Below, one piece after another: positions 50,601 to 61,999 of a stretch of DNA of 64,000 bases. How positions within the stretch are numbered: position 1 is the stretch's first letter; every line of letters begins with the position of its first letter. Source of the DNA: Paraspadella gotoi. Taxonomy: Eukaryota > Chaetognatha. The position numbers and the translations under genes are program-made. A model generated the notes under the pieces. It did not search any database. It had not been told where the DNA came from and saw nothing but the letters and a program-made list of their open reading frames with translations. Location of the stretch: positions 18,490,900 to 18,554,899 of the forward strand of contig CM119267.1 in the NCBI GenBank assembly GCA_051294375.1. Reading direction: 5' to 3'.

Positions 50601-52068
50601 TCCTTTTAATCCAATATAGCAGCTATATCGTATGTACACCATGTACTAATTACATATAGATATTTATATATAGATAATAAAAAATAAAGAGTGAAATAGA
50701 CAAAATAAAGAGTGATTTTTTTTTCTATCCTGTCCCGTAAAATACTATTTTCGCCTCACTATACTTGCTACTCAGCCTTTAACCCGAATTACAATCACAA
50801 AACTGCCGAGCCTTCGACCCACTCACTCTTCCTTCGTGTAAAAAATCATCAACCCAGACTGTATTCCTTTTGCCTCTACCTTACCCTCTCAATCCCTCTA
50901 CCCAAATCGCTCGAACTCACCACCCTTCTACACTTTATTACAAATGTGCTGCCGATCACTACGCGTGCCCCCTTCTTACGATAGAAATCTAGGTACCGTG
51001 GCGTGTAGAGTAAGGGATTTCATGTGAGAGAGATGAATGCCGCCGAGTGAGATGAGTGGCGGATCACTGGGGAGAAATAGACGATCGGGAAAGGAACAGA
51101 GAGGCGGCCGTCCGTCTCATATCGCCCTTGAGTCGCAGCTTTCCCGCATCCCTTGCCGCGAGAGAAATAACACAGACGAGAGGGACCAGCTTAGAAATAA
51201 ATAGGTGAGATATTTCGGGGAGCCTCGGAGGAGCTGCTCACGGGAAGGAGAAGGAAGAGCGAAGGAAGAAGGAGGAAGGGGAGTGAGAAGGAAAAGGGTT
51301 GGCGGCCGCAGTAGCAAAGTCTACGGGGTGGAGTTTCGTAGAGGTAAAGGAACATTTAAAAAAAGGGGGGGGGCGTTCGCACAGCGTATTTTAAGAGAGA
51401 TCCTAATTTACCTGTTGTCAAATATCACTCTTCTTCTCCTACTTAATAATTAATTAATGAAGCTGGTTGTAAGTACCTTGTCTCCCTTTAATTACCTAAT
51501 AAAACTATAGAAGTATGATAAGGTGACAGATCAAGGTACGCACAAAATCTAAACACAGAGTAACGACTACTCAACGATCACCTCACGGAGAATGTGAGAG
51601 GCGATCACCTCGTCCTAAAGCCGACCAAATCGGAGTAACGTTGGGCTGCGTCGTCGTCGTCGCGCCCCTACGAGGTAAAGGGGAGGCGGAAGGAGGGGGG
51701 GAGGAGGGGGGCGCAAGGAATATTTATTTCCCCCCGTTTAATTAAATTAAAAGAAATGCATGTTAAAAAGAGGAGGAGAGGAATAAAACTCACGCATACT
51801 CAGCTCAATCAGAAAGAAAGAAAGAATACGAACGTAAAAATCTCTCATCTCAATGGAAAGAGCTCTCTCCTCCTCACATTACATTCGCTCTCTCAATCTC
51901 TAGTCGATCTCTCCCTCCTTTCGAATTTCTCTTTCTTTCTTCGCAGTCTCTCTAGAACCTTCTCTCTCTGCAATCTCTGTCACTCTTGATCTCACAGACA
52001 AGAGTTGCATATATCACTCGCTTCGAAGGGAAATGAGCGGAGCGGTCGGAGTCCGCCGCAACAGTTGA

Positions 52069-52102
<34 letters not shown>

Positions 52103-54372
52103 AGAAGAAGGAGAGCAGAGAAAGAAAGAGACTCTAAGAGGAGTCGAGGTTTCTTACGTTACTAAAATAAATTTGGCTAGACAGACATTTAAACGAGATT
52201 GACGTATGACAGAGCTGTATGGTAAAATGATTTGCATATTTTAATGGACGACGAGATGAAAGAGACCAAGATATGTTTAGAGATCGTCGGAGGGGACCAT
52301 TACTGTATATCCCGTACGTAGAACATTGTAAAATTCGCTTCATCCTAAAACGAGCAGTATTTGCTCGTGAAGCTTACGGATTTACCTCTTAATAACATCT
52401 TCAGCTGGCAATATAGTGTGTTTAAACTGCACTGAATTGAAGAAAGAGAGTATGTCGCAGATTCCGGAAAAACTTTTGGAGGGTCAAAAGCAATTCTTCT
52501 CGAATCCCCATTTTCGAACTAGGCATTTTCTCTTTGAAGGGATTTTTCCCCAGGGGTTAACGAGGACCCGAAAATGAAGGTCCAGGTTCATAAGGATTTC
52601 CTTTCGTGCTGGTTATCGAAGTCCTCCAGAAAAAAAAAGGTGGTGCGATAATTGCGCGTCACGCGATTTCGTGGAAAACGATGTTCCTCTTCTCTCTCCT
52701 TCGATGCCTGACAACGAGGGCAGGAAGGCAGTTCTCGGGGCCAAGAGAAGAGAGAGGAGATGTAAGAAGAGAAGTAGAGAGAGAGACCCGAAGAGAGCAT
52801 GGAGAAGACATCTGCAGTCATGTAGAGAGAGTAGAGCATCAGATGCTACGAGAGATTTGACGCTCGAGTAAGTCCAAGCACAGTACGCGCGCACCAGAGA
52901 TCGACGAGTCGGGAATCGAGAATGGCAGTCACACTGCGTTTTGAGAACATCGGCGACACAGAAGACGGCGAGTCCCAATTTATCCGCAGTCCGATTCGTC
53001 GTCATCCTTTCATTCGGGTCTCTTTCCAGCGCCTCCTTCTTTCTCCTCTCTCTCTCTCTCCTCTCTCTCTCCTTCTTCTCACTCTCTCTCCTCTCTCTTC
53101 TCTCGTTTCCTCATCTCGCACCTTTCTTTGCTCTCTCTTCTCTCTCCTCCCCTCCTGTCCTCTCCTCATCTTCTCTCTTTTTCTTTCGATGTCTTCCGCT
53201 AATTGGGGAAGGCACAGAGGATTTCTTCCCAAAAAGTATCCTTGTGTCTGACCTGGGGAGGAAGATAACGCCCCATTCTCTTGGCATTAGCGGGGAGGTT
53301 AAACAAGTGGGGACGTAGTGGCTCTATTCGTTCGTAACCGTTCGGGCTAGCGTAACGTTCAGTGCTTTCGTTCCGTCTTTGTTGTTAGAGTTAGACTAAT
53401 TTTTACCGCCGTTCAAAGAAAAGACATGTCTCTTTTTCTCTGTTAAATTATTTGCGCCGGCCACAACGCTTACACTCCTCCGCCCTAGTTTGCGACACAT
53501 CTATGTTGGTCACAGATCAGCTGTAAATTATTTCAAAGCGACTTCCTCTCAGGCCCTTCCATTAGCATCTCAGCTAGTGAAGACTCTGCCTCACCCACGT
53601 TTTCTCACCATTCGTTTCTGCTTGAGAATGGACTCATCCTCGGTTAAGCACTGAAAGTTATCCGACATCGTCCGGGTCTCTCTGTCGATGTTCTCGTGCC
53701 GTCGGCTCGGCCGGTGTGAGCTCGACGTACTCGAGTGAGATATGTTCTATTTAGAACGCTAAGAGATAGCTTTATTATCACCGTATCCGCGATCGTTACA
53801 ATGAATAGGGAAGGTTCACTTATACCGCGCATAATTAAGTTGTGCGTTTCGATAAACGAGCACGAGAATAATGCAATTTGAGACCGATTTAATTAGGGGG
53901 ATATATTAATTATGATTTTTCGTTCGTGGATTGTATAGATACATGAAATAGCGAGGGATATTGGTCACAAAGTATGATGCGAAGCATAGAAACTCTATAA
54001 ATTTTATATCTAGTGTTTTCATGTTTTTCCGGAGCGCATCTAGGAAAGTGATAATATACAGTCATATTTGACAAACTCACGTAGATCACTAGCTTTAATT
54101 CTTCCAGAATTCTTATCATTTTATTTCTTCGTTTGTCTCTCAATCAATCTTCAAAGGTTTTCCACACAACGCGGTTCCAGATCCGAGGTGCCATTGAGGG
54201 TGCCGAGTCGGGCGCGCGACAATGTATAATCTTGTTTTTCTCTTTACAATATTTATCCATTAGACGATCGCTCATGTTGCGCCCTGCTCGCAGTGCACTC
54301 TGGCACTCTCGGCATATAAAGGTTAAACGCGGGCGGCTTGTGTGTTCAAGAGGGGAAGCGAGAGAGAGAGAG

Positions 54373-54420
<48 letters not shown>

Positions 54421-54889
54421 TGAGAGAGAGAGAAGAGAGAATTATAGACAACAATATATGACACAAGAGTTGGCAAGTGCTGTTGGAAGAAAGGAAAATG
54501 TTTTGCTCGACGTGTGATAACAAAAGCTTCGACTCTAAAGCAAAACTTTTCGCTTAATTATGAGGGATGGATTCATGTTTAATAAAAAGGGGGGGGGGGA
54601 AGAAATGAGGAAGGGAGGCGGAGGAAGGGGGGGGAGAAGGGGGGGAGAACGTCAAGAATGGTTTCATTTTCTTCTTTCCTCTGTTTTTCCACATCGTATA
54701 GAAGATCTTATTTCTCACTGAAACACAAAAATTCTTTGTTTTTTTTAAAGATCTTTCCGAATTCCAACTAAACATTTTTGTCGGTCGAAACTTAAGCGAC
54801 CGCCAATAAGGAAAAAATGCACTGGAAATAGAGAGAGAGACGAGAGAGAGGAGAGAGAGAGAAGAGTAAGAGAGAGAGAGAAGAGAGAG

Positions 54890-54936
<47 letters not shown>

Positions 54937-55538
54937 AAGATGGAGAAGAGAGAGAGAGAAAACGCGATAGTTTATGTTTTGATTCTTTTCTCCAGCTGTC
55001 AAATTGTCCTTTCGTTTACAACGATGACAAAGAACCCTAGATTTTTCTGCAGGGACGCGAATCCAGATGTCGTCTTTTTATCAGTTATCGTGCGTCGTTC
55101 GTCGTCGTCATTTCTTTCACGCACCTGTTTTGGTCCCCGGGCCTAGGGTGATATACTATCATATCACCGGAGTTTTGTAGAAACCGATATTATTTGACGC
55201 ACCGAGCGACTTCGCGTTTGAGTGTAAATATTCGAGGGTGTCCGTCCAGAATGTTCGGCAGCAAAGGGTGATGGAAGGGGCGAGGATGTTGCGACTTGTG
55301 GCGGGTGGTCGTGGCTGGAGAAAAGGTCAATGATGGGGATGAGACGGTAATGTGGAAAGAGAGGTCGGGGGTGGGGCGAAATGAATGGTCTTCTTTTCTG
55401 CGTCGAGTTATTTATAAGATTTTTGGAGTGAGATCGAGGGATAAATAGAAAGCATAAAAAGTGGGATGAAAGTGGGTTTAAAGACTTCTGGGAGAGAGAG
55501 GAAGAGAGATGGGAGGAGAGGAGAGAGAGAGAGAGAGA

Positions 55539-55573
<35 letters not shown>

Positions 55574-55725
55574 AAGTTTGAATCTGAACTGAAATAAAGG
55601 GTCGATGAGCATTACGAAGAGGGGATCTATGATCGGTTTGGAGGGAGAGAATAAGAAAAGGGTTTGAGAGACAGAGGGAGAGAAAGGAAAGAGAGAGGGA
55701 GAGTAGAGGGGTGAGAGAGTAACCG

Positions 55726-55770
<45 letters not shown>

Positions 55771-57463
55771 TAATAATAATATTAATAAATATATAATAAT
55801 AATAATATAATAATAATAATAATATTAATAATAATAATTATTGGAAGCACGAGGGGCCGGGGTCGTGGCGCTCTCGAAAAAACGGAGGGCGCGCTGGAAG
55901 ACGAGGGGAGGGGTCGTGGGGTCTCGACGGAGGGTGCGCTGGTGTCGTCGAAAGACTCGGCTCAGGTCGACGCGGGGGCGGGGAAAAGTCAGAAAAAATT
56001 TGAGATCTTCCAGATTTTCTGAGGATCGAGTCTCGCGTCGTCGAGACGTGTGGGAGTGGAGACGACGTCGTCGGATCGAACGGTGTGGTTCGTTGGAAAG
56101 GATCGTCGCCCGCCCGCCGAATGAGTGGGCGGAGTCGCATCGAGAAACGTTGCCGCGCGATCGACAAAGACGATCCACGATATTGAAGACGACGTCAGGA
56201 TAAGAAATTAAGAATGACATCGAGACGATGACTACGACATCCCGATCGACGGGACGATCCAGGGATTAGACCCAACATCGACGATCACCTCGATCCGATT
56301 CCTTCCAAAATGAGGGATTAGCCCTGTCGTTGACGATCTCGATGGTAGATCGTCCGGGGTTGACCCCATTTTTTCGACCTTAAGAGGTCGTTCAAACAAA
56401 AGGGAATTCGGCATGTGACCTTCGATGAATAAAAGAGCAAACCACCTGACGTCGAATGAAAAAAAAGGGAATTAGCTTCTCGTCTTCGATCGACGGTCTC
56501 CTAGCAACGGAGATCGAAAGTGAGGGTTTTAAACTCATCGAAAAAAACAAAACAAAGTGAAAAACAATTCGTTACACTTCCTTTCAAAAAAAAAAAAAAA
56601 AAAAAAAAAAAATTTAGAAGTTAATTGAGCTCCGGAGGGAAAGATTCAGTCAAGGAAAGAAACGTTTCTGCACTCTCTTCTCTCTCTCTCCCTCTCTTCT
56701 CTCCTCCTTCTCTCCTTCTCTCCTCTCTCACTCTCTCTCTCTCTCTCGTCTCTCCCGTCCTCTCTCCTTCTTTTCTCTCATCCTCAAAATCACCATGTCC
56801 TTCTCTTCGCTCTCTCGGCATCTCTCATCTCTTCGCCGCTCTCTCGTCTNNNNNNNNNNNNNNNNNNNNNNNNNNNNNNNNNNNNNNNNNNNNNNNNNNN
56901 NNNNNNNNNNNNNNNNNNNNNNNNNNNNNNNNNNNNNNNNNNNNNNNNNNNNNNNNNNNNNNNNNNNNNNNNNNNNNNNNNNNNNNNNNNNNNNNNNNNN
57001 NNNNNNNNNNNNNNNNNNNNNNNNNNNNNNNNNNNNNNNNNNNNNNNNNNNNNNNNNNNNNNNNNNNNNNNNNNNNNNNNNNNNNNNNNNNNNNNNNNNN
57101 NNNNNNNNNNNNNNNNNNNNNNNNNNNNNNNNNNNNNNNNNNNNNNNNNNNNNNNNNNNNNNNNNNNNNNNNNNNNNNNNNNNNNNNNNNNNNNNNNNNN
57201 NNNNNNNNNNNNNNNNNNNNNNNNNNNNNNNNNNNNNNNNNNNNNNNNNNNNNNNNNNNNNNNNNNNNNNNNNNNNNNNNNNNNNNNNNNNNNNNNNNNN
57301 NNNNNNNNNNNNNNNNNNNNNNNNNNNNNNNNNNNNNNNNNNNNNNNNNNNNNNNNNNNNNNNNNNNNNNNNNNNNNNNNNNNNNNNNNNNNNNNNNNNN
57401 NNNNNNNNNNNNNNNNNNNNNNNNNNNNNNNNNNNNNNNNNNNNNNNNNNNNNNNNNNNNNNN

Positions 57464-57496
<33 letters not shown>

Positions 57497-60400
57497 AGAG
57501 TGAATATATACAATGGGCTAATCTCAGGGTCAGTGGGTCATCCGAAAAGGAGCATAAGACGGTCCCAATGAAACGAACGATACAGTATTTGAATCGAGTA
57601 TTTCTCTTCTTCTCTCTTTTATCTGTCCGAATCAAATCAATTATTTGTTTATTTATTCTTTCATTTATTATTTCTTACTTTCTTTTTTTCCTTTTNNNNN
57701 NNNNNNNNNNNNNNNNNNNNNNNNNNNNNNNNNNNNNNNNNNNNNNNNNNNNNNNNNNNNNNNNNNNNNNNNNNNNTTTTTCTTTTTTCTTTTTTCTTTT
57801 TTCTTTTTTCTTTCTCACTTTCTTTTTTTCTCTCTCTCTATTTGGAATCCTAGATATTTTTGTTTGTTTGCAAAGATCACTACCAAGGTTGTCTGAGCAT
57901 CTTTCTCTCATTCAGTCTTTAGTTCTTTTGTTTTCAAAAGGAAATAAGATTTTTTTTCACTTTATAATTTCGCTCCGAAAAAACCCAGGTTCAAAAGGCG
58001 GCGTTGGACGCATGGGAATATTTTTTTTATAGTTAATGAGTGGGTGGCTCTCTCTCTTTTTCTCTTTCTCTCTCTTCTCTCTCTCTCTCTGTTTTTTTTA
58101 AATGGCGACGCCCAATGTTTGTCGATACTTGATTTTTTTTTTAAGGTAAAAAAAAAATAATTGTGCCATTAACTCGTCGGATAGCTCGACGAAAATTCTG
58201 GGACTCGGAACCTCGATCTAACGATCGGGTTCCAGAAACTTCAAACGCGCAAATAAAATGTCTGGGAAAGAGAGAGAAAGAGAGAGAGAGAGAGAGATTC
58301 AAAACTCGTTCCAACCCGAAAAAGTTTCTCGAAAAACGAGATTTAGAAAAGAAACTCATAAAAAAGAAACGATTATTGAGTTTTGAACTTCATTTCGCCT
58401 TGTCTGTTTTTTTTTCGCCCGCCAAACAAATTCCCAGTTAAATTTCAAGTTTTCTTCTTTTTTTTTTCCGCTTTCTGTTATTTTTTATTTTTTTCTTTCT
58501 TCTGTCTTTCTTCTCTATCTCTCTTTCTCTGGAGTGTGAGAAATTCGAATGTCTCAAGAATTCCAAAGCAAGCACACTTTTTTTTTTGAGATTGAGAGAG
58601 AGAGTGAGAGCTTCACAAATGAAATGGCCAATATTTACCAGCGGTTTTAGAGCGTCTTTGAACGCAGCATTAAGGTGGCTTTCTCGAAGGNNNNNNNNNN
58701 NNNNNNNNNNNNNNNNNNNNNNNNNNNNNNNNNNNNNNNNNNNNNNNNNNNNNNNNNNNNNNNNNNNNNNNNNNNNNNNNNNNNNNNNNNNNNNNNNNNN
58801 NNNNNNNNNNNNNNNNNNNNNNNNNNNNNNNNNNNNNNNNNNNNNNNNNNNNNNNNNNNNNNNNNNNNNNNNNNNNNNNNNNNNNNNNNNNNNNNNNNNN
58901 NNNNNNNNNNNNNNNNNNNNNNNNNNNNNNNNNNNNNNNNNNNNNNNNNNNNNNNNNNNNNNNNNNNNNNNNNNNNNNNNNNNNNNNNNNNNNNNNNNNN
59001 NNNNNNNNNNNNNNNNNNNNNNNNNNNNNNNNNNNNNNNNNNNNNNNNNNNNNNNNNNNNNNNNNNNNNNNNNNNNNNNNNNNNNNNNNNNNNNNNNNNN
59101 NNNNNNNNNNNNNNNNNNNNNNNNNNNNNNNNNNNNNNNNNNNNNNNNNNNNNNNNNNNNNNNNNNNNNNNNNNNNNNNNNNNNNNNNNNNNNNNNNNNN
59201 NNNNNNNNNNNNNNNNNNNNNNNNNNNNNNNNNNNNNNNNNNNNNNNNNNNNNNNNNNNNNNNNNNNNNNNNNNNNNNNNNNNNNNNNNNNNNNNNNNNN
59301 NNNNNNNNNNNNNNNNNNNNNNNNNNNNNNNNNNNNNNNNNNNNNNNNNNNNNNNNNNNNNNNNNNNNNNNNNNNNNNNNNNNNNNNNNNNNNNNNNNNN
59401 NNNNNNNNNNNNNNNNNNNNNNNNNACGACAACGACGACGACAACGACGAAAACTAGGGAAGGAATGTGTCTTCATTCCTCCCCGATTTATCTTCATCCT
59501 CCCCCACCTACTCTTCCTCCTCCTCCTCCACCACCTACCAAATCTACCACCACCACCACCTCGTATATTCATTCGATTTCTTCTTTTCTCTTGTTTGTGA
59601 TTCAGCGAACTTTTACTTAACTTAACGTAGGAGGTCTTTTTTTTCTACCTACTCTCTATTTTGTTCTCTTTTTTTCTTCTACTTTATCATTCTTCTCTTC
59701 TTTTCTCTCCTCTTTTCTCTTTTCTTATTCACATCTCTTCTCTTTCTCTTCCCTTTAGTACATTAAATATATGCGAATTTAAAACATTCTCCCTCTCTCG
59801 CTTTACCACCCAAATGTTCTTCTTAAAATCCTCAAATGATTCGAACAAAGACGATGACGATGACAAAGACGACGACGAATACAACGACGAAGACGACGAC
59901 GAAGTCTTTGTACTTTGTGGCCCGTAGTATCGTAGTGGTCAATAAGAATGACCTGTTCTTAACCGAACATAAATGACCTTGTTTTTAAAAATAAAAATAA
60001 AAATAAAATAAATAAACTTTTTTTCAGCCAATGTAAATACGGAGTTGTTATTGTTGTTATTTTTATAATTTTTGCTTTTTTTTACACATTTTTTCCCCAA
60101 ATTCTCGTTTTGAGTCATCTCACTTACCTTTTTATCTCTCACCCTTCCCCCACCCACACCTACATCAGAAACACCAGATGGAGCCTTTCCTGCTGCTTAA
60201 GCCTCCGTCATCGTCTTCCGGCGACAACTTCTCCCTCCAACCGCCGGCGCCTTTCGATCGCCATCAACGCCAAAGCGCCTCTTGCGTGGACGACGTTCTC
60301 GGCGAGCAAGAAAACAACAACAATAACAATAACAACAACGTCAACCCCTCCGATGCCAAACCCCAAATCGGCATCAACCTCAATCTGAGCCTCAAGTTTG

Positions 60401-61967
60401 AACCTTCTTTCAACGGTTTCGTCAAATCGACGTGCCGCTCCGGCCTCGCGGAACGACGCCTCTCCACTTCGCTGATGCCTCCGCCGCCGCCGCTGACGCC
60501 GCGGCCAGACGCGCTGCCCCTGCGATCCACGAGTTCGAACCCTTTGATATCGGAGGGCGTCTCGACGCCTTCGTCTACGACCTCTTCTCGCGGGGCGTCC
60601 CCTTCGGTGAGCCAACTCTTCCGCAGCCCGTCAGTGGACGAATGCCCCGATTCGGTGCTGCCGACCTCGATGTGGGAGGACATCACCAACTCCATCATTA
60701 AGATTGAGAACGAAGATAACTTTTCGCTGGAGTCCATCGCGCCGTCCACGTCGACGACGGCGACGAAAGACACCGCCGGCGCCTCCGCTAACGTTTTGGC
60801 TTCGATAAAAACGGAGCCGATGGACGAAGCGTCTTCGCCGATCGGCGGTTACGTCGTCAAACAAGAACGAATGGAAGTTTGTGCCTCCACGACGTCGTCG
60901 TCGTCGTCGTCGTCCTCATCGACTTCCATTCCTCTCTCTTCCCGCCCTAATCCAGTCTTCCCGTCCCCGTCCTACAGCGAGAGTTCCCTCGCCGCGCCGT
61001 CCTACTCTCCCTCGGCGGCGCCGTTGACGATCGTCTCGCGCTTCCCGCCGTCGCCGCCGAGTTCGTCTCCCTCGTCTCCGCGCGACGCCGCTCTCGCCGC
61101 CGGACTCGTTCTCTCCATCTCCAAAGCGTCACATCCGATCCTCACGCGGCGAACGCCGCCGCCGCCCTACGCCGCCGCCGTCTCCGGCAAGCAAAACTCT
61201 TTGCATCAGCAGCAGCAGCAGCAACGGCATCAGCAACTCCATCACCGCGGCGTCGTCGGCCCCAATCCCATCGTCGTCTCCTCCGTCGATCCTTCGATCT
61301 CTTTCGACGTCGTCTCTTCCTCCAGCGTGTCGTCGACGACGTCTTCGGCGGATTCGGTCGACGCCGGCGGAAAGACCACGTGTCACGTCATCAAGTACAA
61401 CAGGCGGAACAATCCGGAGCTGGAGAAGAGAAGGATTCATCACTGCAATCACCCTGGTGAGCATCGTGGTATGATGCGGTGAATAACGCTTTTGAATTGG
61501 TCGGAGGAGAAGAGGCGGGGGCGTGTTAATTTATCAGTAATTAGTTGAGAGTCCGAAAAATATTTTTTTTAACAATAACCTATGATAACTCGTAAAAGTT
61601 TATTGGTAAACAATTTAGGAATCCTCCCACTACTCAATCGTCTAGACGACAAACGAGTATTTTTTTTTCCCTTCGGATCTCGAGCTATTGATAAAACCTT
61701 TGATCCGATAACGGTTTTTAACTGTCAAAAAATTTTTCAATCCGTTAATATCGATCGTTATCGCGAAAAAGGGCTAGAGACCTCGAACCTCTCAAAAAAT
61801 GGTTTCGAGCTTCAAAGTGGCGAGAAATCGAATTTTATCTCGGTTCTAACCACTTCCGCCCCTCCCCCCCGTGGCACTTTTTTTGTGGTCCCGAGATACG
61901 AGGTTGCCTGGCGATGAACGATTGAAATATTTAAAAAAAAATAGTTTTGATAAAACCTTTAAGTATT

Positions 61968-61999
<32 letters not shown>

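Larger units (their letters stand above)
49050..56560 (+). repeat. Right copy of the imperfect collinear duplication in intron 1
   Basis: Partner of 34600-41780. The separation between matching blocks drifts from about 14.4 kb to 17.9 kb and back to about 14.8 kb, which shows large length differences between the copies in both directions. The 55.85-56.56 kb part looks compact and the matching 39.86-41.76 kb part is about 2.5 times longer. Confidence 0.7.
29398..60168 (+). other. Intron 1 of the KLF5/dar1 gene, about 30.8 kb
   Basis: No second gene is recognisable on either strand. The intron is dominated by (GA)n/(CT)n and AAAG/TTTC tracts, poly-A and poly-T runs and AT-rich filler, with ten N gaps listed separately. 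Most open frames here are translated simple repeats. Two long blocks repeat each other (listed as repeats). Confidence 0.65.

Noticed and set aside
60208-60773. Long minus-strand frames over KLF exon 2
   Set aside because: These are antisense shadows of GC-rich, codon-biased exon 2. The plus frame contains the KLF5 motifs.
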